A stretch of 64,000 bases of DNA, from positions 2,170,001 to 2,234,000 of the forward strand of contig NZ_CP039731.1 of NCBI RefSeq assembly GCF_005155025.1, written 5' to 3'. Below are positions 47,194-56,623 of the stretch, one piece after another. Position numbers and translations under genes: made by a program. This DNA comes from Aquitalea aquatilis. GTDB lineage: Bacteria > Pseudomonadota > Gammaproteobacteria > Burkholderiales > Chromobacteriaceae. Every line of letters starts with the position of its first letter. The stretch's first letter is position 1. Under the pieces are notes generated by a model. That model had not been told where the DNA came from, made no database searches, and worked only from the letters and a program-made list of their open reading frames with translations.

Positions 47194-48132
47194 ATGCATG
47201 TAGACCTGTCTGTCTCCTGGCTTGGTCTTGCCATGGCCAATCCTCTGTATAACGCCTCGGGCGTCATGTGCCGCAGCGTGGCGGAGCTGGAGCAAGTGCG
47301 CACTTCGGCTGCCGGTGCGGTGATCACCAAAAGCTGTACGCCGCAGCCGCGTATGGGCAATCCGGAGCCGCGTTATTGTGCGACGCCGCTGGGCAGTATC
47401 AATTCGATGGGGCTGCCCAACGCGGGCTATCCCTATTACCTTGACTATGCGCGCAGCTATCCCTATGCCGCAGGCAAGCCGCTGTTTCTGTCGCTCTCCG
47501 GCATGACGCTGGATGAGAATCTGGACATGCTGCGCGATCTGGCGGCCGCGCAGCTACCCTGTTTGCCGGAAGTCAATCTGTCCTGCCCCAATCTGCCGGG
47601 CAAGCCACAGCTAGGCTACGATTTTCAAGCTTGCAGCGAGGCCCTGACGCAAATCACCCGTGTTTACCATGGCCCGTTCGGGGTGAAGTTGCCGCCGTAT
47701 TTCGATCCGGTGCATTTTGCCCAGATGGCCGCCGTGCTCAATGCCTTCCCTGGCTTGCGCTTTGTCACCTGCATCAACTCCATCGGCAATGGCCTGGTGA
47801 TCGATGTCGAGCGCGAAAGCGTCGTGATCAAGCCCAAGGACGGGCTGGGTGGCCTGGGCGGCAGCTATGTATTGCCGACGGCGCTGGCCAATGTGCGCGA
47901 GTTTTACCGCCTGCTGCCTGGCAAGCATGTGGTTGGCTGTGGGGGTATCAATAGTGGCCGGGAGGCTTTCATGCATATCCTGGCCGGGGCGACAGCGGTG
48001 CAGATTGGCACCTGTTTGTACGAAGAAGGCGAGGGGGCGTTTGCCCGCATTCTGGATGAGCTGCGTGTATTGATGGCGCAAAAGAGCTATCAGTGCCTGG
48101 ATGACTTCCGTGGCAAATTGAAAACCCTGTAA
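47194..48132 (+). CDS. pyrD: Dihydroorotate dehydrogenase, class 1A type
   Basis: A 312-residue soluble flavoenzyme. It has the class 1A catalytic stretch VNLSCPNLPGKPQLGYDF with an active-site cysteine near residue 131. Other matches are NPLYNASGVMC, SINSMGLPNAGYPYY and CGGINSGREAFMHILAGATAVQIGT. Class 1A enzymes use fumarate and are typical of lactic acid bacteria and trypanosomes, while most betaproteobacteria use membrane class 2. The start ATG at 47194 has AAGG just upstream. It is monocistronic. Confidence 0.9.
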   Translation: MHVDLSVSWLGLAMANPLYNASGVMCRSVAELEQVRTSAAGAVITKSCTPQPRMGNPEPRYCATPLGSINSMGLPNAGYPYYLDYARSYPYAAGKPLFLSLSGMTLDENLDMLRDLAAAQLPCLPEVNLSCPNLPGKPQLGYDFQACSEALTQITRVYHGPFGVKLPPYFDPVHFAQMAAVLNAFPGLRFVTCINSIGNGLVIDVERESVVIKPKDGLGGLGGSYVLPTALANVREFYRLLPGKHVVGCGGINSGREAFMHILAGATAVQIGTCLYEEGEGAFARILDELRVLMAQKSYQCLDDFRGKLKTL

Positions 48133-48157
48133 GTAACAAGCAGGGCTTGGATAGCAG

Positions 48158-48184
48158 CAGGGCCACCTGAGGGTGGCCCTGTTA
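48158..48184. terminator. Terminator between pyrD and the dioxygenase gene
   Basis: CAGGGCCACC and GGTGGCCCTG form a perfect 10-bp stem around TGAG, between two convergent genes. T-runs are short. Confidence 0.7.
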
Positions 48185-48188
48185 CATT

Positions 48189-48968
48189 TCAGTCGAAGCG
48201 CCAGCAGGCCATCGACAGTGAACCCATGCGCCAGTCATCGTGCAGCTTTTCTGGTGGCGTGTCATCGGATGCCGCCCCCATGGCCACCAGCAGCGGATTG
48301 AAGTGCTCGTCGCTGGGGTGATTTTCACGGGCATGCGGTGCCAGCTGCTTCCAGTTGAGGATGTCCTGTACCTGATTGTGGCTTAAGGCAGCGTCCATCC
48401 AGCCGGCAAAATCTTCGGCCCAGGATTGCGGCGCACTGCCATCGCGATCGAGCTGCCACAGATTGTGGGTATAGCTGCCAGAGCCAATGATCATCACATT
48501 GTCATCGCGCAGCGCGCGCAGCGCGCGGCCCATCTGGTAATAAGTGTCGGCCGTCGCTGCATGCGGCAGCGACACCATGACCAGCGGAATATCTGCTTGC
48601 GGATACATCAGCATCAGCGGTGTCCACATGCCGTGGTCCAGAGCGCGCTGATCGGTGCTGCCTACGCGCAAGCCGGATTGGCGCAACAGGTCCATCACCT
48701 CTGCGGCCAGGGCCAGATCTGTGCTGGCGGGATAGCGCAGGGTATAGAGAATGGGCGGAAAGCCGCCGAAGTCATATAGCGTCCCCGGCTTCTCTGCCAG
48801 ATTGACCATGGGCAGTGTGCTTTCCCAATGAGCGGATAGCACCACGATGGCCCGTGGGCGGGCGAGCTGCTGGCCAAGCTGCTGCAGAAAGTCGCGGGTA
48901 GGGCTGTGCTCAATGGGGAGCGTCGGGGCTCCGTGAGAAATAAACAGGGCGGGTTGTCGCGTGGTCAT
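48189..48968 (-). CDS. ygiD: Class III extradiol ring-cleavage dioxygenase (YgiD/DODA family)
   Basis: A 259-residue metal-dependent dioxygenase. It begins with PALFISHGAPTL, where His is a metal ligand. Further family marks are VVLSAHWES, PADIPLVMVSLPHA-like strands, GSGSYTHNL and DEHFNPLLVAMGA. YgiD-type enzymes cleave catechols such as DOPA. The start at 48968 is chosen as it has an AGG-type site; the alternative 48995 has none. A perfect palindrome lies about 85 bp upstream. Confidence 0.88.
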   Translation of the reverse strand: MTTRQPALFISHGAPTLPIEHSPTRDFLQQLGQQLARPRAIVVLSAHWESTLPMVNLAEKPGTLYDFGGFPPILYTLRYPASTDLALAAEVMDLLRQSGLRVGSTDQRALDHGMWTPLMLMYPQADIPLVMVSLPHAATADTYYQMGRALRALRDDNVMIIGSGSYTHNLWQLDRDGSAPQSWAEDFAGWMDAALSHNQVQDILNWKQLAPHARENHPSDEHFNPLLVAMGAASDDTPPEKLHDDWRMGSLSMACWRFD

Positions 48969-49052
48969 GGTGGTATTACCTGCATTGATTGCCATGTGAA
49001 CAGCTTAACCAGCTTTGCCTGTCAAAAAAACCGTGAATTTCTCATTATATTG

Positions 49053-49067
49053 TTTACCAATGGTAAA
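49053..49067. promoter_or_regulatory. Perfect 7-1-7 palindrome upstream of the dioxygenase gene
   Basis: TTTACCA-A-TGGTAAA lies about 85 bp before the start of ygiD in an AT-rich promoter-like stretch. The symmetry suggests a repressor or activator site; the regulator is unknown and no regulator gene is adjacent. Confidence 0.5.
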
Positions 49068-49104
49068 TAGTATCGCGGACCTTTGCTGATGTGTATGCCT
49101 TGGC

Positions 49105-49263
49105 CTAAGCCGGGTGGCTGGCGACTGGCTGGCTACCCATGGCGCTGTGTCCTGCTGGCTGCAATATCAAGGCCCAGCCTGCGCAGACGATGGCAAGGCC
49201 AACCAGTCGACGTGCCATCAGGCGAAAACGGCTGCGCTGCAATGTGGTGTGCTGTTGTTTCAT
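49105..49263 (-). CDS. Small membrane protein ORF (52 aa) under a Fur-type box
   Basis: Fifty-two codons from ATG at 49263 to TAG. A GGGAG site lies 6 bases upstream and a strong Fur-like palindrome 30 bp upstream. The product has a basic N-terminus (QRSRFRLMARR), one hydrophobic segment (LVGLAIVCAGWALILQP, residues about 21-37) and a short polar tail. It looks like a single-span membrane peptide. I do not recognise it. It is followed by the ygiD promoter region. Being so short, its reality rests on the ribosome site and the Fur box. Confidence 0.55.
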   Translation of the reverse strand: MKQQHTTLQRSRFRLMARRLVGLAIVCAGWALILQPAGHSAMGSQPVASHPA

Positions 49264-49292
49264 GTGCTTCTCCCTGTGAATGCTCTTATTTT

Positions 49293-49311
49293 AATGAGAA
49301 TAATTCGCAAG
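49293..49311. promoter_or_regulatory. Strong Fur-type box
   Basis: The core TGAGAAT-A-ATTCGCA (49295-49309) is a near-perfect 7-1-7 palindrome close to the Fur consensus. It sits 30 bp before the 52-codon ORF on the minus strand. No plus-strand gene starts nearby. Confidence 0.7.
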
Positions 49312-49414
49312 TAAAATTAATCTTTTAAAATTACCGATTTGTTTTGGCAATGATCGTTGCTGGCCAAGGTTACGGAAGGGTATGCAGGGGATATGCAGGG
49401 GAGGGGAATGTGCT

Positions 49415-49454
49415 GCAAGCCAACCGGACAGCTTGTGCTGTCCGGTTGGCTTGC
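49415..49454. terminator. Perfect 18-bp hairpin downstream of katG
   Basis: GCAAGCCAACCGGACAGC and GCTGTCCGGTTGGCTTGC pair without mismatch around TTGT, 30 bp past the katG stop. There is no U-run, so it may protect the mRNA 3' end as well as slow polymerase. Confidence 0.7.
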
Positions 49455-49483
49455 TGTGATGACGCTGCTAAGCGCCAGGGCTA

Positions 49484-52120
<2,637 letters not shown>

Positions 52121-52147
52121 TCAAAAAAAAAGAGCCCGCAGGCTCTT
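52121..52147 (-). terminator. Terminator of rdgC
   Basis: AAGAGCC and GGCTCTT pair around CGCA; the minus strand continues with eight or more U. Confidence 0.9.
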
Positions 52148-52170
52148 GGTCAATCTCGTGGTGTCTGGGC

Positions 52171-53166
52171 TCAGTCCCAGGGCAGCTTCTCATCGCTGCC
52201 ATCCTCTACTGGCACAGCAACTTGCCGGGTTGGTGCTGGTGCTGAAGTAGTCTCTGGCGATGCCTGGCTGTCTTCCAGGCCTCCCAGTGCTTCAATCAAG
52301 GCCTCTACCAGTTCGCCCAGTTCTTCACTCATCAGGGTGAATGTCGCTTCAAACAGGCTTTCCCGGTCATCGCCGGCCTGGCTGGCTTCTTCCTGCAGAA
52401 CATCCAGAAACTGGATGCGCTTGAGTTGCAGGGTATCGGTCAGCATGAAACGAACCTTCTCCTGCCAGATCAGGCCGACGCGGGTCACCTGCTTGCCGGT
52501 GGCGATATGCTGGCGGATTTCTTCCGCAGTCAGATCCATGCGCGTGCAGCGAATGACTGCACCGTTTTCGCTGCCATCCTTCAATTCGCAGTCGGCATCC
52601 AGCTCGAAGCCATAAGGTGCCTCGCCAGCAGCCAGCCAGTCCGTCATCGCCGTATGCGGGGCCAGTTTGGTGCGGGGCAGGGCAGCCGGGAAGGGCGGCA
52701 AGGCCTCACGCAGTTTGGAAACCAGCGCTTCGGCCTTACTGGCGGTACCCGAATCCACCATCATCCAGCCGCGGCGGCAATCAAGATAAGCAGTCGTACG
52801 GTGGGTGCGAACAAAGGCACGTGGCAGCAGATCATCGGTAACCTGTTCCTTCAGCGCCAGCTTTTCCTTGCGGCCAACCTTGCGTAGCTCCTTCTCTTCG
52901 ATCTCCTGCACCTTCTGTTCGACAAAATCGCGGATCACGCCAGCGGGCAATACCTTGTCTTCCCGTTTGAGTGACAGCAGCTGACATTCGCGGGCGGAGA
53001 ATACCGGGCTGTCCAGGTGTGAAGCCGGTGCTACCCAACCCTCACTAAACCAATCCAGCCCGCCGCAATGCTGAAAGGGGCTTTTCTCCAGCGCGGCGGC
53101 CAGCTTGTCGGTTTCATGGATGGATTCGGAAGTCAGGCGATAAAAAGATAGTTGCTTAAACCACAT
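52171..53166 (-). CDS. rdgC: Recombination-associated protein RdgC
   Basis: A 331-residue DNA-binding ring protein that limits RecA activity and, in Neisseria, affects pilin variation. It begins with MWFKQLSFYRL, the invariant family start, followed by GWVAPASHLDSPVF and FVEQKVQEIEEKELRKVGRKEK. It ends with the short acidic tail DEKLPWD. The start at 53166 is fixed by this conserved N-terminus and a GGA site. It has its own terminator. Confidence 0.95.
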   Translation of the reverse strand: MWFKQLSFYRLTSESIHETDKLAAALEKSPFQHCGGLDWFSEGWVAPASHLDSPVFSARECQLLSLKREDKVLPAGVIRDFVEQKVQEIEEKELRKVGRKEKLALKEQVTDDLLPRAFVRTHRTTAYLDCRRGWMMVDSGTASKAEALVSKLREALPPFPAALPRTKLAPHTAMTDWLAAGEAPYGFELDADCELKDGSENGAVIRCTRMDLTAEEIRQHIATGKQVTRVGLIWQEKVRFMLTDTLQLKRIQFLDVLQEEASQAGDDRESLFEATFTLMSEELGELVEALIEALGGLEDSQASPETTSAPAPTRQVAVPVEDGSDEKLPWD

Positions 53167-53259
53167 AATTGTTCCATAATGCGCGTCCTCTGATGCCGCT
53201 GATTGTAACCCGGAAACGGGCCGCGCAGCAGACAACAGATTGCAGATATTAGTGGGAAG

Positions 53260-53336
53260 CGGAGTGTAGCTTAGCCTGGTAGAGCGCTACGTTCGGGACG
53301 TAGAGGCCGGAGGTTCGAATCCTCTCACTCCGACCA
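53260..53336 (+). tRNA. tRNA-Pro(CGG), copy 1
   Basis: 77 nt with CCA; anticodon loop TTCGGGA gives CGG. The acceptor CGGAGTG pairs with CACTCCG. Confidence 0.96.
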
Positions 53337-53415
53337 AAAATATTGCAAAAGTATTGTGAAATACTTGGATTTGAGTTAAATTGCTGTTCTCGCGCTGATG
53401 CACGAAAACACAAAT

Positions 53416-53492
53416 CGGAGTGTAGCTTAGCCTGGTAGAGCGCTACGTTCGGGACGTAGAGGCCGGAGGTTCGAATCCTCTCACTCCGACCA
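53416..53492 (+). tRNA. tRNA-Pro(CGG), copy 2
   Basis: 77 nt, identical to copy 1, starting 156 bp downstream. Confidence 0.96.
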
Positions 53493-53497
53493 GATTC

Positions 53498-53540
53498 AAA
53501 AAAGCCTTGAATTTCTTCATAAGAGACTCAAGGCTTTTTT
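53498..53540 (+). terminator. Terminator after tRNA-Pro copy 2
   Basis: AAAAAAGCCTTGA and TCAAGGCTTTTTT arms around a 17-base loop. It separates tRNA-Pro from tRNA-Thr only 14 bp later, so tRNA-Thr may be partly read-through or have its own promoter. Confidence 0.85.
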
Positions 53541-53553
53541 ACCAAGTTGGTTC

Positions 53554-53629
53554 GCCGGTATAGCTCAGTTGGTAGAGCAGCGCATTCGTAATGCGAAGGT
53601 CGGGGGTTCGACTCCTCTTACCGGCACCA
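53554..53629 (+). tRNA. tRNA-Thr(CGT), integration site
   Basis: 76 nt with CCA; anticodon CGT, very like E. coli tRNA-Thr(CGU). Its 3' half (from 53584) is repeated at 58149, marking it as the attachment site of the element to the right. The gene is intact. Confidence 0.96.
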
Positions 53630-53634
53630 TGTAA
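53584..53634 (+). repeat. attL: 51-bp direct repeat in tRNA-Thr
   Basis: Identical over 51 bp to 58149-58199. It runs from the anticodon region of tRNA-Thr through CCA and five bases beyond. Confidence 0.93.
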
Positions 53635-53645
53635 AACAAGCACTT

Positions 53646-53675
53646 AGGCCAATCCTTCGGGGTTGGCCTTTTTGT
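53646..53675 (+). terminator. Terminator after tRNA-Thr
   Basis: AGGCCAA and TTGGCCT arms around a 10-base loop with a TTTTTG tail. A similar but different terminator lies just past attR. Confidence 0.85.
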
Positions 53676-53902
53676 TTTCTGGTTTCATGTACTCGCTATG
53701 TACTTGCCAGCGTGCAACGGTGGCTATCTGGGTGTCCATGCATGGTGTTGAATTGTGCCGTCCGCAGGATATATCCATGACTGAAAGCGTATATATACCG
53801 TAAACAGGGCAAGAGTCGGCTGGGTGCATCTGTACTGCCGTATGGATGCATCCAACGGCGGTGTATGCATCCCCAAAGCAGCTTTATTTGCAGATAGCTG
53901 AC
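53676..53902. other. Left-end non-coding region of the element
   Basis: No convincing gene. It holds two 10-bp palindromes on an ATGCAT core (CCATGCATGG at 53736 and GGATGCATCC at 53844) and a third ATGCATCC at 53865. This cluster could be protein-binding sites, for example for replication or control of the element. Confidence 0.35.
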
Positions 53903-53932
53903 AAAAGAAAAAAGCCCGCATTGCACGGGCTT
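53903..53932 (-). terminator. Terminator of the element's minus-strand genes
   Basis: AAGCCCG and CGGGCTT arms around a 7-base loop; on the minus strand the U-rich tail TTTTTTCTTTTG follows. Confidence 0.85.
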
Positions 53933-53957
53933 GTGTTTGAAGTACATCCCAAGGCTG

Positions 53958-54464
53958 CTACGGCAGCATGTCTACCGGGAACCAAGCCTCAGCAAAACCT
54001 GAGCTGACATATCTTTGCAGTGCGGCTTCCCGTTCAAGAAGTCTCATCCGTTCTGTATCGTTGGTGCTGGGCGATATGGAGGGTAGCAACTTGGCAATCT
54101 GTTCTGCATCAAGTCCGGCATCACGGAGCTTTTCTGCTTTCTCTGTATGTGCTTGCTCCTCAAGCTGTGCTTTTCGTTCAAGCTGTGCCAGTTGGGACGG
54201 AAGCGACATGAGTAGGGCTACTGCTGTTCGGGCCTGCGGCGTGTTTGCGTTGTCTTGGCGTTCTTTGCGAGCCAAGATGCTTTCCTCCCTCATTGTCTGC
54301 CGTGCGGTTTGCACGCTTGCCATCATTGCTTTGGCCGTGTCGGTAGGGTTCGACGATTGACGTATCTGCTGGAGTAAGTCGCAATCGCCGCCTTCTGCAA
54401 CAAGTAATGCTTGTTCATTGAGAATCGCAGCAGCTAGTTTTCTTGCAGTGTAATCAGTGTTCAT
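53958..54464 (-). CDS. Hypothetical element protein, 168 aa
   Basis: A soluble, charged and helical protein with a long coiled-coil-like middle (QLAQLERKAQLEEQAHTEKAEKL). I do not recognise it. The ATG at 54464 has GAGGA 7 bases upstream. The frame is open for a further 67 codons upstream, and that extension includes a segment like phage Ash proteins. It is the last gene before the element's left terminator. Confidence 0.65.
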   Translation of the reverse strand: MNTDYTARKLAAAILNEQALLVAEGGDCDLLQQIRQSSNPTDTAKAMMASVQTARQTMREESILARKERQDNANTPQARTAVALLMSLPSQLAQLERKAQLEEQAHTEKAEKLRDAGLDAEQIAKLLPSISPSTNDTERMRLLEREAALQRYVSSGFAEAWFPVDMLP

Positions 54465-54661
54465 TCTGTGTCCTCTATACGCGTTATAAAATTCCCGCGC
54501 ATTTTTGTCTGGCCCCTCGTTTCTTGACCACAAGATGGCAACCTCTAGAGGGTGTACGCCAGACGTACCAAAGATTGTGTAAAAACTACCGCCATTAACC
54601 CGCCAAGCGTGGCAAAGCTTGCTTTGCCTGAGATTCATTGCCCCGCCTTGCGTGTCAAAGT
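54465..54661 (-). other. Ash-like region upstream of the 168-aa gene
   Basis: In frame with the gene downstream, this stretch could encode a segment with NGGSFYTIFGTSGVHPLEVA. It recalls the GGFYxxFGYSGVxxL signature of the Ash family in P4-like satellites. It may be an Ash remnant, an N-terminal extension or an RNA leader. Confidence 0.4.
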
Positions 54662-55129
54662 TCAATCGTTTGCCACGTGTGGCGGGGCACGGGATTTTTT
54701 ATCAGGTATCAGTGCGGCTTGTTTTCTCCAGTACCCAAGAGGGCCTACGGTCGGTTTTATATCAAGCGGCTTCCCCGGCACGTGGTCGTCAATACGAAAA
54801 AATGAAAAGCCAAAAAGATTGCAAATTCTGCGTCCACCTTGTCTTGTGCGTACTACCCATCCTTCAGTCTCAAGCTCATTCAGGGCCTTGGCGAGGGTGT
54901 CCTTACTTCGCCAGCCGCGTTTCTGCATGAGTGTCCAGCTTGCTGACAAATAACCATTCCTACCCATGTGATGCTGTGCAGCCATATCCATCATCAACTT
55001 GACTGCAAATGGGCTGAGTGTGGCGAACTCGTCTGATTCGAGAACACACTTTGGCAGTGCAAAGAAACTGCCAGGTTCACGCCCTTGCTTCGCTTGGCGT
55101 AATGCAGATTTATTTGTGCGGCGACTCAT
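54662..55129 (-). CDS. Winged-helix-type element protein, possibly replication or control
   Basis: A 155-residue basic protein. Residues about 25-105 (SFFALPKCVLESDEFATLSPFAVKLMMDMAAQ, then WTLMQKRGWRSKDTLAKALNELETEGWVVRTRQGG) show the pattern of a winged helix as found in plasmid and element replication-control proteins. It overlaps the preceding gene by 20 bp. A DNA-binding role is inferred, not proved. Confidence 0.72.
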   Translation of the reverse strand: MSRRTNKSALRQAKQGREPGSFFALPKCVLESDEFATLSPFAVKLMMDMAAQHHMGRNGYLSASWTLMQKRGWRSKDTLAKALNELETEGWVVRTRQGGRRICNLFGFSFFRIDDHVPGKPLDIKPTVGPLGYWRKQAALIPDKKSRAPPHVAND

Positions 55130-55490
55130 GGCTATTGGCTTTCCAGATTGCGACTTGCCGCCGACCCATTGGTGTTAAGAAGTAACGGCCACGAAGGCAT
55201 TTTCTACCATCCCGGTCTATAAATTCTTCTTTTAGGCAGACCCAGCTAAGTCCTTTTCTTTGAAGTTCAGCCATCAGTTCGGGGCCATTCGAGCATCCTG
55301 CAATTTTGTCGACCTGCTCACGAAGGAGTCCTTCATTCTTTAGTAGGGCTTCAATTACCCGCTGGTGTCGCGGGTTGCTCGTTCCAGTAAAAGCTGGGGT
55401 TGAAAGCTCGAATAATTCGCCTTGGCGCAGTAGAATTGCCGGTGTGAGTGTGGCGCTCGTCTTTGCTTTGGCAGGGCGGGCGTTTTTCAT
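55110..55490 (-). CDS. Hypothetical element protein, 126 aa
   Basis: A basic protein with a helix-rich part (HQRVIEALLKNEGLLREQVDKIAGCSNGPELMAELQRKGL) that suggests a small winged helix, followed by a GRYFLTPMGRRQVAIW end typical of such domains. It overlaps both neighbours slightly, consistent with one tight operon. Function is unknown. Confidence 0.7.
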   Translation of the reverse strand: MKNARPAKAKTSATLTPAILLRQGELFELSTPAFTGTSNPRHQRVIEALLKNEGLLREQVDKIAGCSNGPELMAELQRKGLSWVCLKEEFIDRDGRKCLRGRYFLTPMGRRQVAIWKANSHESPHK

Positions 55491-55696
55491 TGTGGAGCCA
55501 CTCCGCTTATGAGCATTGAAATATCAGATAAGCGCCAGCGGAGTTTTCCAGCCACACGGACAGGACGGATTGGGCCGGTGTCATAGCAGGCCCAGCGGCG
55601 GAGGGTTTGTGGTTTGAAGCGCAGGAGTGCTGCTGCTTCATGCGTGGCTAGTAATGTGCAGTTTGAAGCAGTGCAGGGTTTTGTGTTGGTATCCAT
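55487..55696 (-). CDS. AlpA-like excisionase/transcription regulator
   Basis: A 69-residue MerR-like winged-helix protein: LLATHEAAALLRFKPQTLRRWACYDTGPIRPVRVAGKLRWRLSDI (residues about 16-60). Such proteins act as excisionase or activator of integrase and early genes in P4-like elements. Stop and start of the next gene overlap by 4 bp. Confidence 0.85.
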   Translation of the reverse strand: MDTNTKPCTASNCTLLATHEAAALLRFKPQTLRRWACYDTGPIRPVRVAGKLRWRLSDISMLISGVAPQ

Positions 55697-55816
55697 GTTA
55701 TTTCCGTATCGCTACGTTGCAGCGTGTTAATTACGGCATGGATATTTCCAGCTATTTTAAAATAGTGTCTTTCCCCTTGGGAATGGGAAGTTAGTTGGGA
55801 GTCTAGGTGGGAACTT

Positions 55817-56599
55817 TCAAGTTTTGGGAATGGAGCCATCTCTTTTCATGTCTGAGATGGCGTTGGAAAACGTCTTCAGTCCGACTGGTTTTTTGGATGG
55901 CTTTCCATTAGCCATTACCCAATAGAATTCATCCTCATTTCCATTTTGTTTGAAGGTGCCTTCTGTGTCATTTTCTTTGAGCCACTGCAAAATTTTCCTT
56001 GCAATAGGTTCATTATTGTCATGGGCTTTTAACATTGAGTTCCAGTTTTTTATTAGAGCTTCTCTCCAAGCAATTTTTCCTTTTGGATTGGCTATGGGGT
56101 TGGTGGTGCTGCTATCGTTTTGTAAGTTATCCTGAGGTGCTATATTTTTATTATCAAATGTTGTGTCGATGTGATTGTGTGCTGTGGCAGCCTTTTTAAT
56201 CCAATTTTCAAAATCTACGCGTGAAATGTATACTTGATTCATACATTTTTCTTTGTTACGTAGTATTGCCCGTCCGTATGGTGTCTTGATTTGGTGCTGG
56301 AGCCACTCCCCCAAGAGGGTGTAGTTAAATCCAAGCCTCGGGTGAGGCTTGGTTATTTCTTTTTGATGCCAAATTTCCGCACAAATTTCACTCTTGCGGA
56401 TAGCCGTCAAAATTTTATCTTCCAGTGCATCCATCTGGCTTATTTGTTTTTCAATGTATTCAATCCACTCGCCATCATCATTTTCCTCTAGCATCATATC
56501 TAGTAGTTGACCAAGTGTGCTGAATTGGATGAAATCCCTTGTGGGCCCGTCTTGTTGTATATTGGCCGTTTGAGCATTCATGCTATCTGTTGAACTCAT
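55817..56599 (-). CDS. Unknown element protein, 260 aa, AT-rich
   Basis: I do not recognise this protein. It is soluble and charged, without signal peptide or membrane span. The first third is acidic and helical (LGQLLDMMLEENDDGEWIEYIEKQ), a middle part has LGFNYTLLGEWLQHQIKTPYGRAIL and an asparagine-rich linker follows. The C-terminal third (WREALIKNWNSMLKAHDNNEPIARKILQWLKEN) is again helical. It is more AT-rich than the other element genes. Of two nearby ATGs, 56599 is better spaced from AAAGGA. It lies between integrase and AlpA, a place often used for cargo. Confidence 0.72.
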   Translation of the reverse strand: MSSTDSMNAQTANIQQDGPTRDFIQFSTLGQLLDMMLEENDDGEWIEYIEKQISQMDALEDKILTAIRKSEICAEIWHQKEITKPHPRLGFNYTLLGEWLQHQIKTPYGRAILRNKEKCMNQVYISRVDFENWIKKAATAHNHIDTTFDNKNIAPQDNLQNDSSTTNPIANPKGKIAWREALIKNWNSMLKAHDNNEPIARKILQWLKENDTEGTFKQNGNEDEFYWVMANGKPSKKPVGLKTFSNAISDMKRDGSIPKT

Positions 56600-56623
56600 G
56601 TTCATTCCTTTACTAAATTTAAA

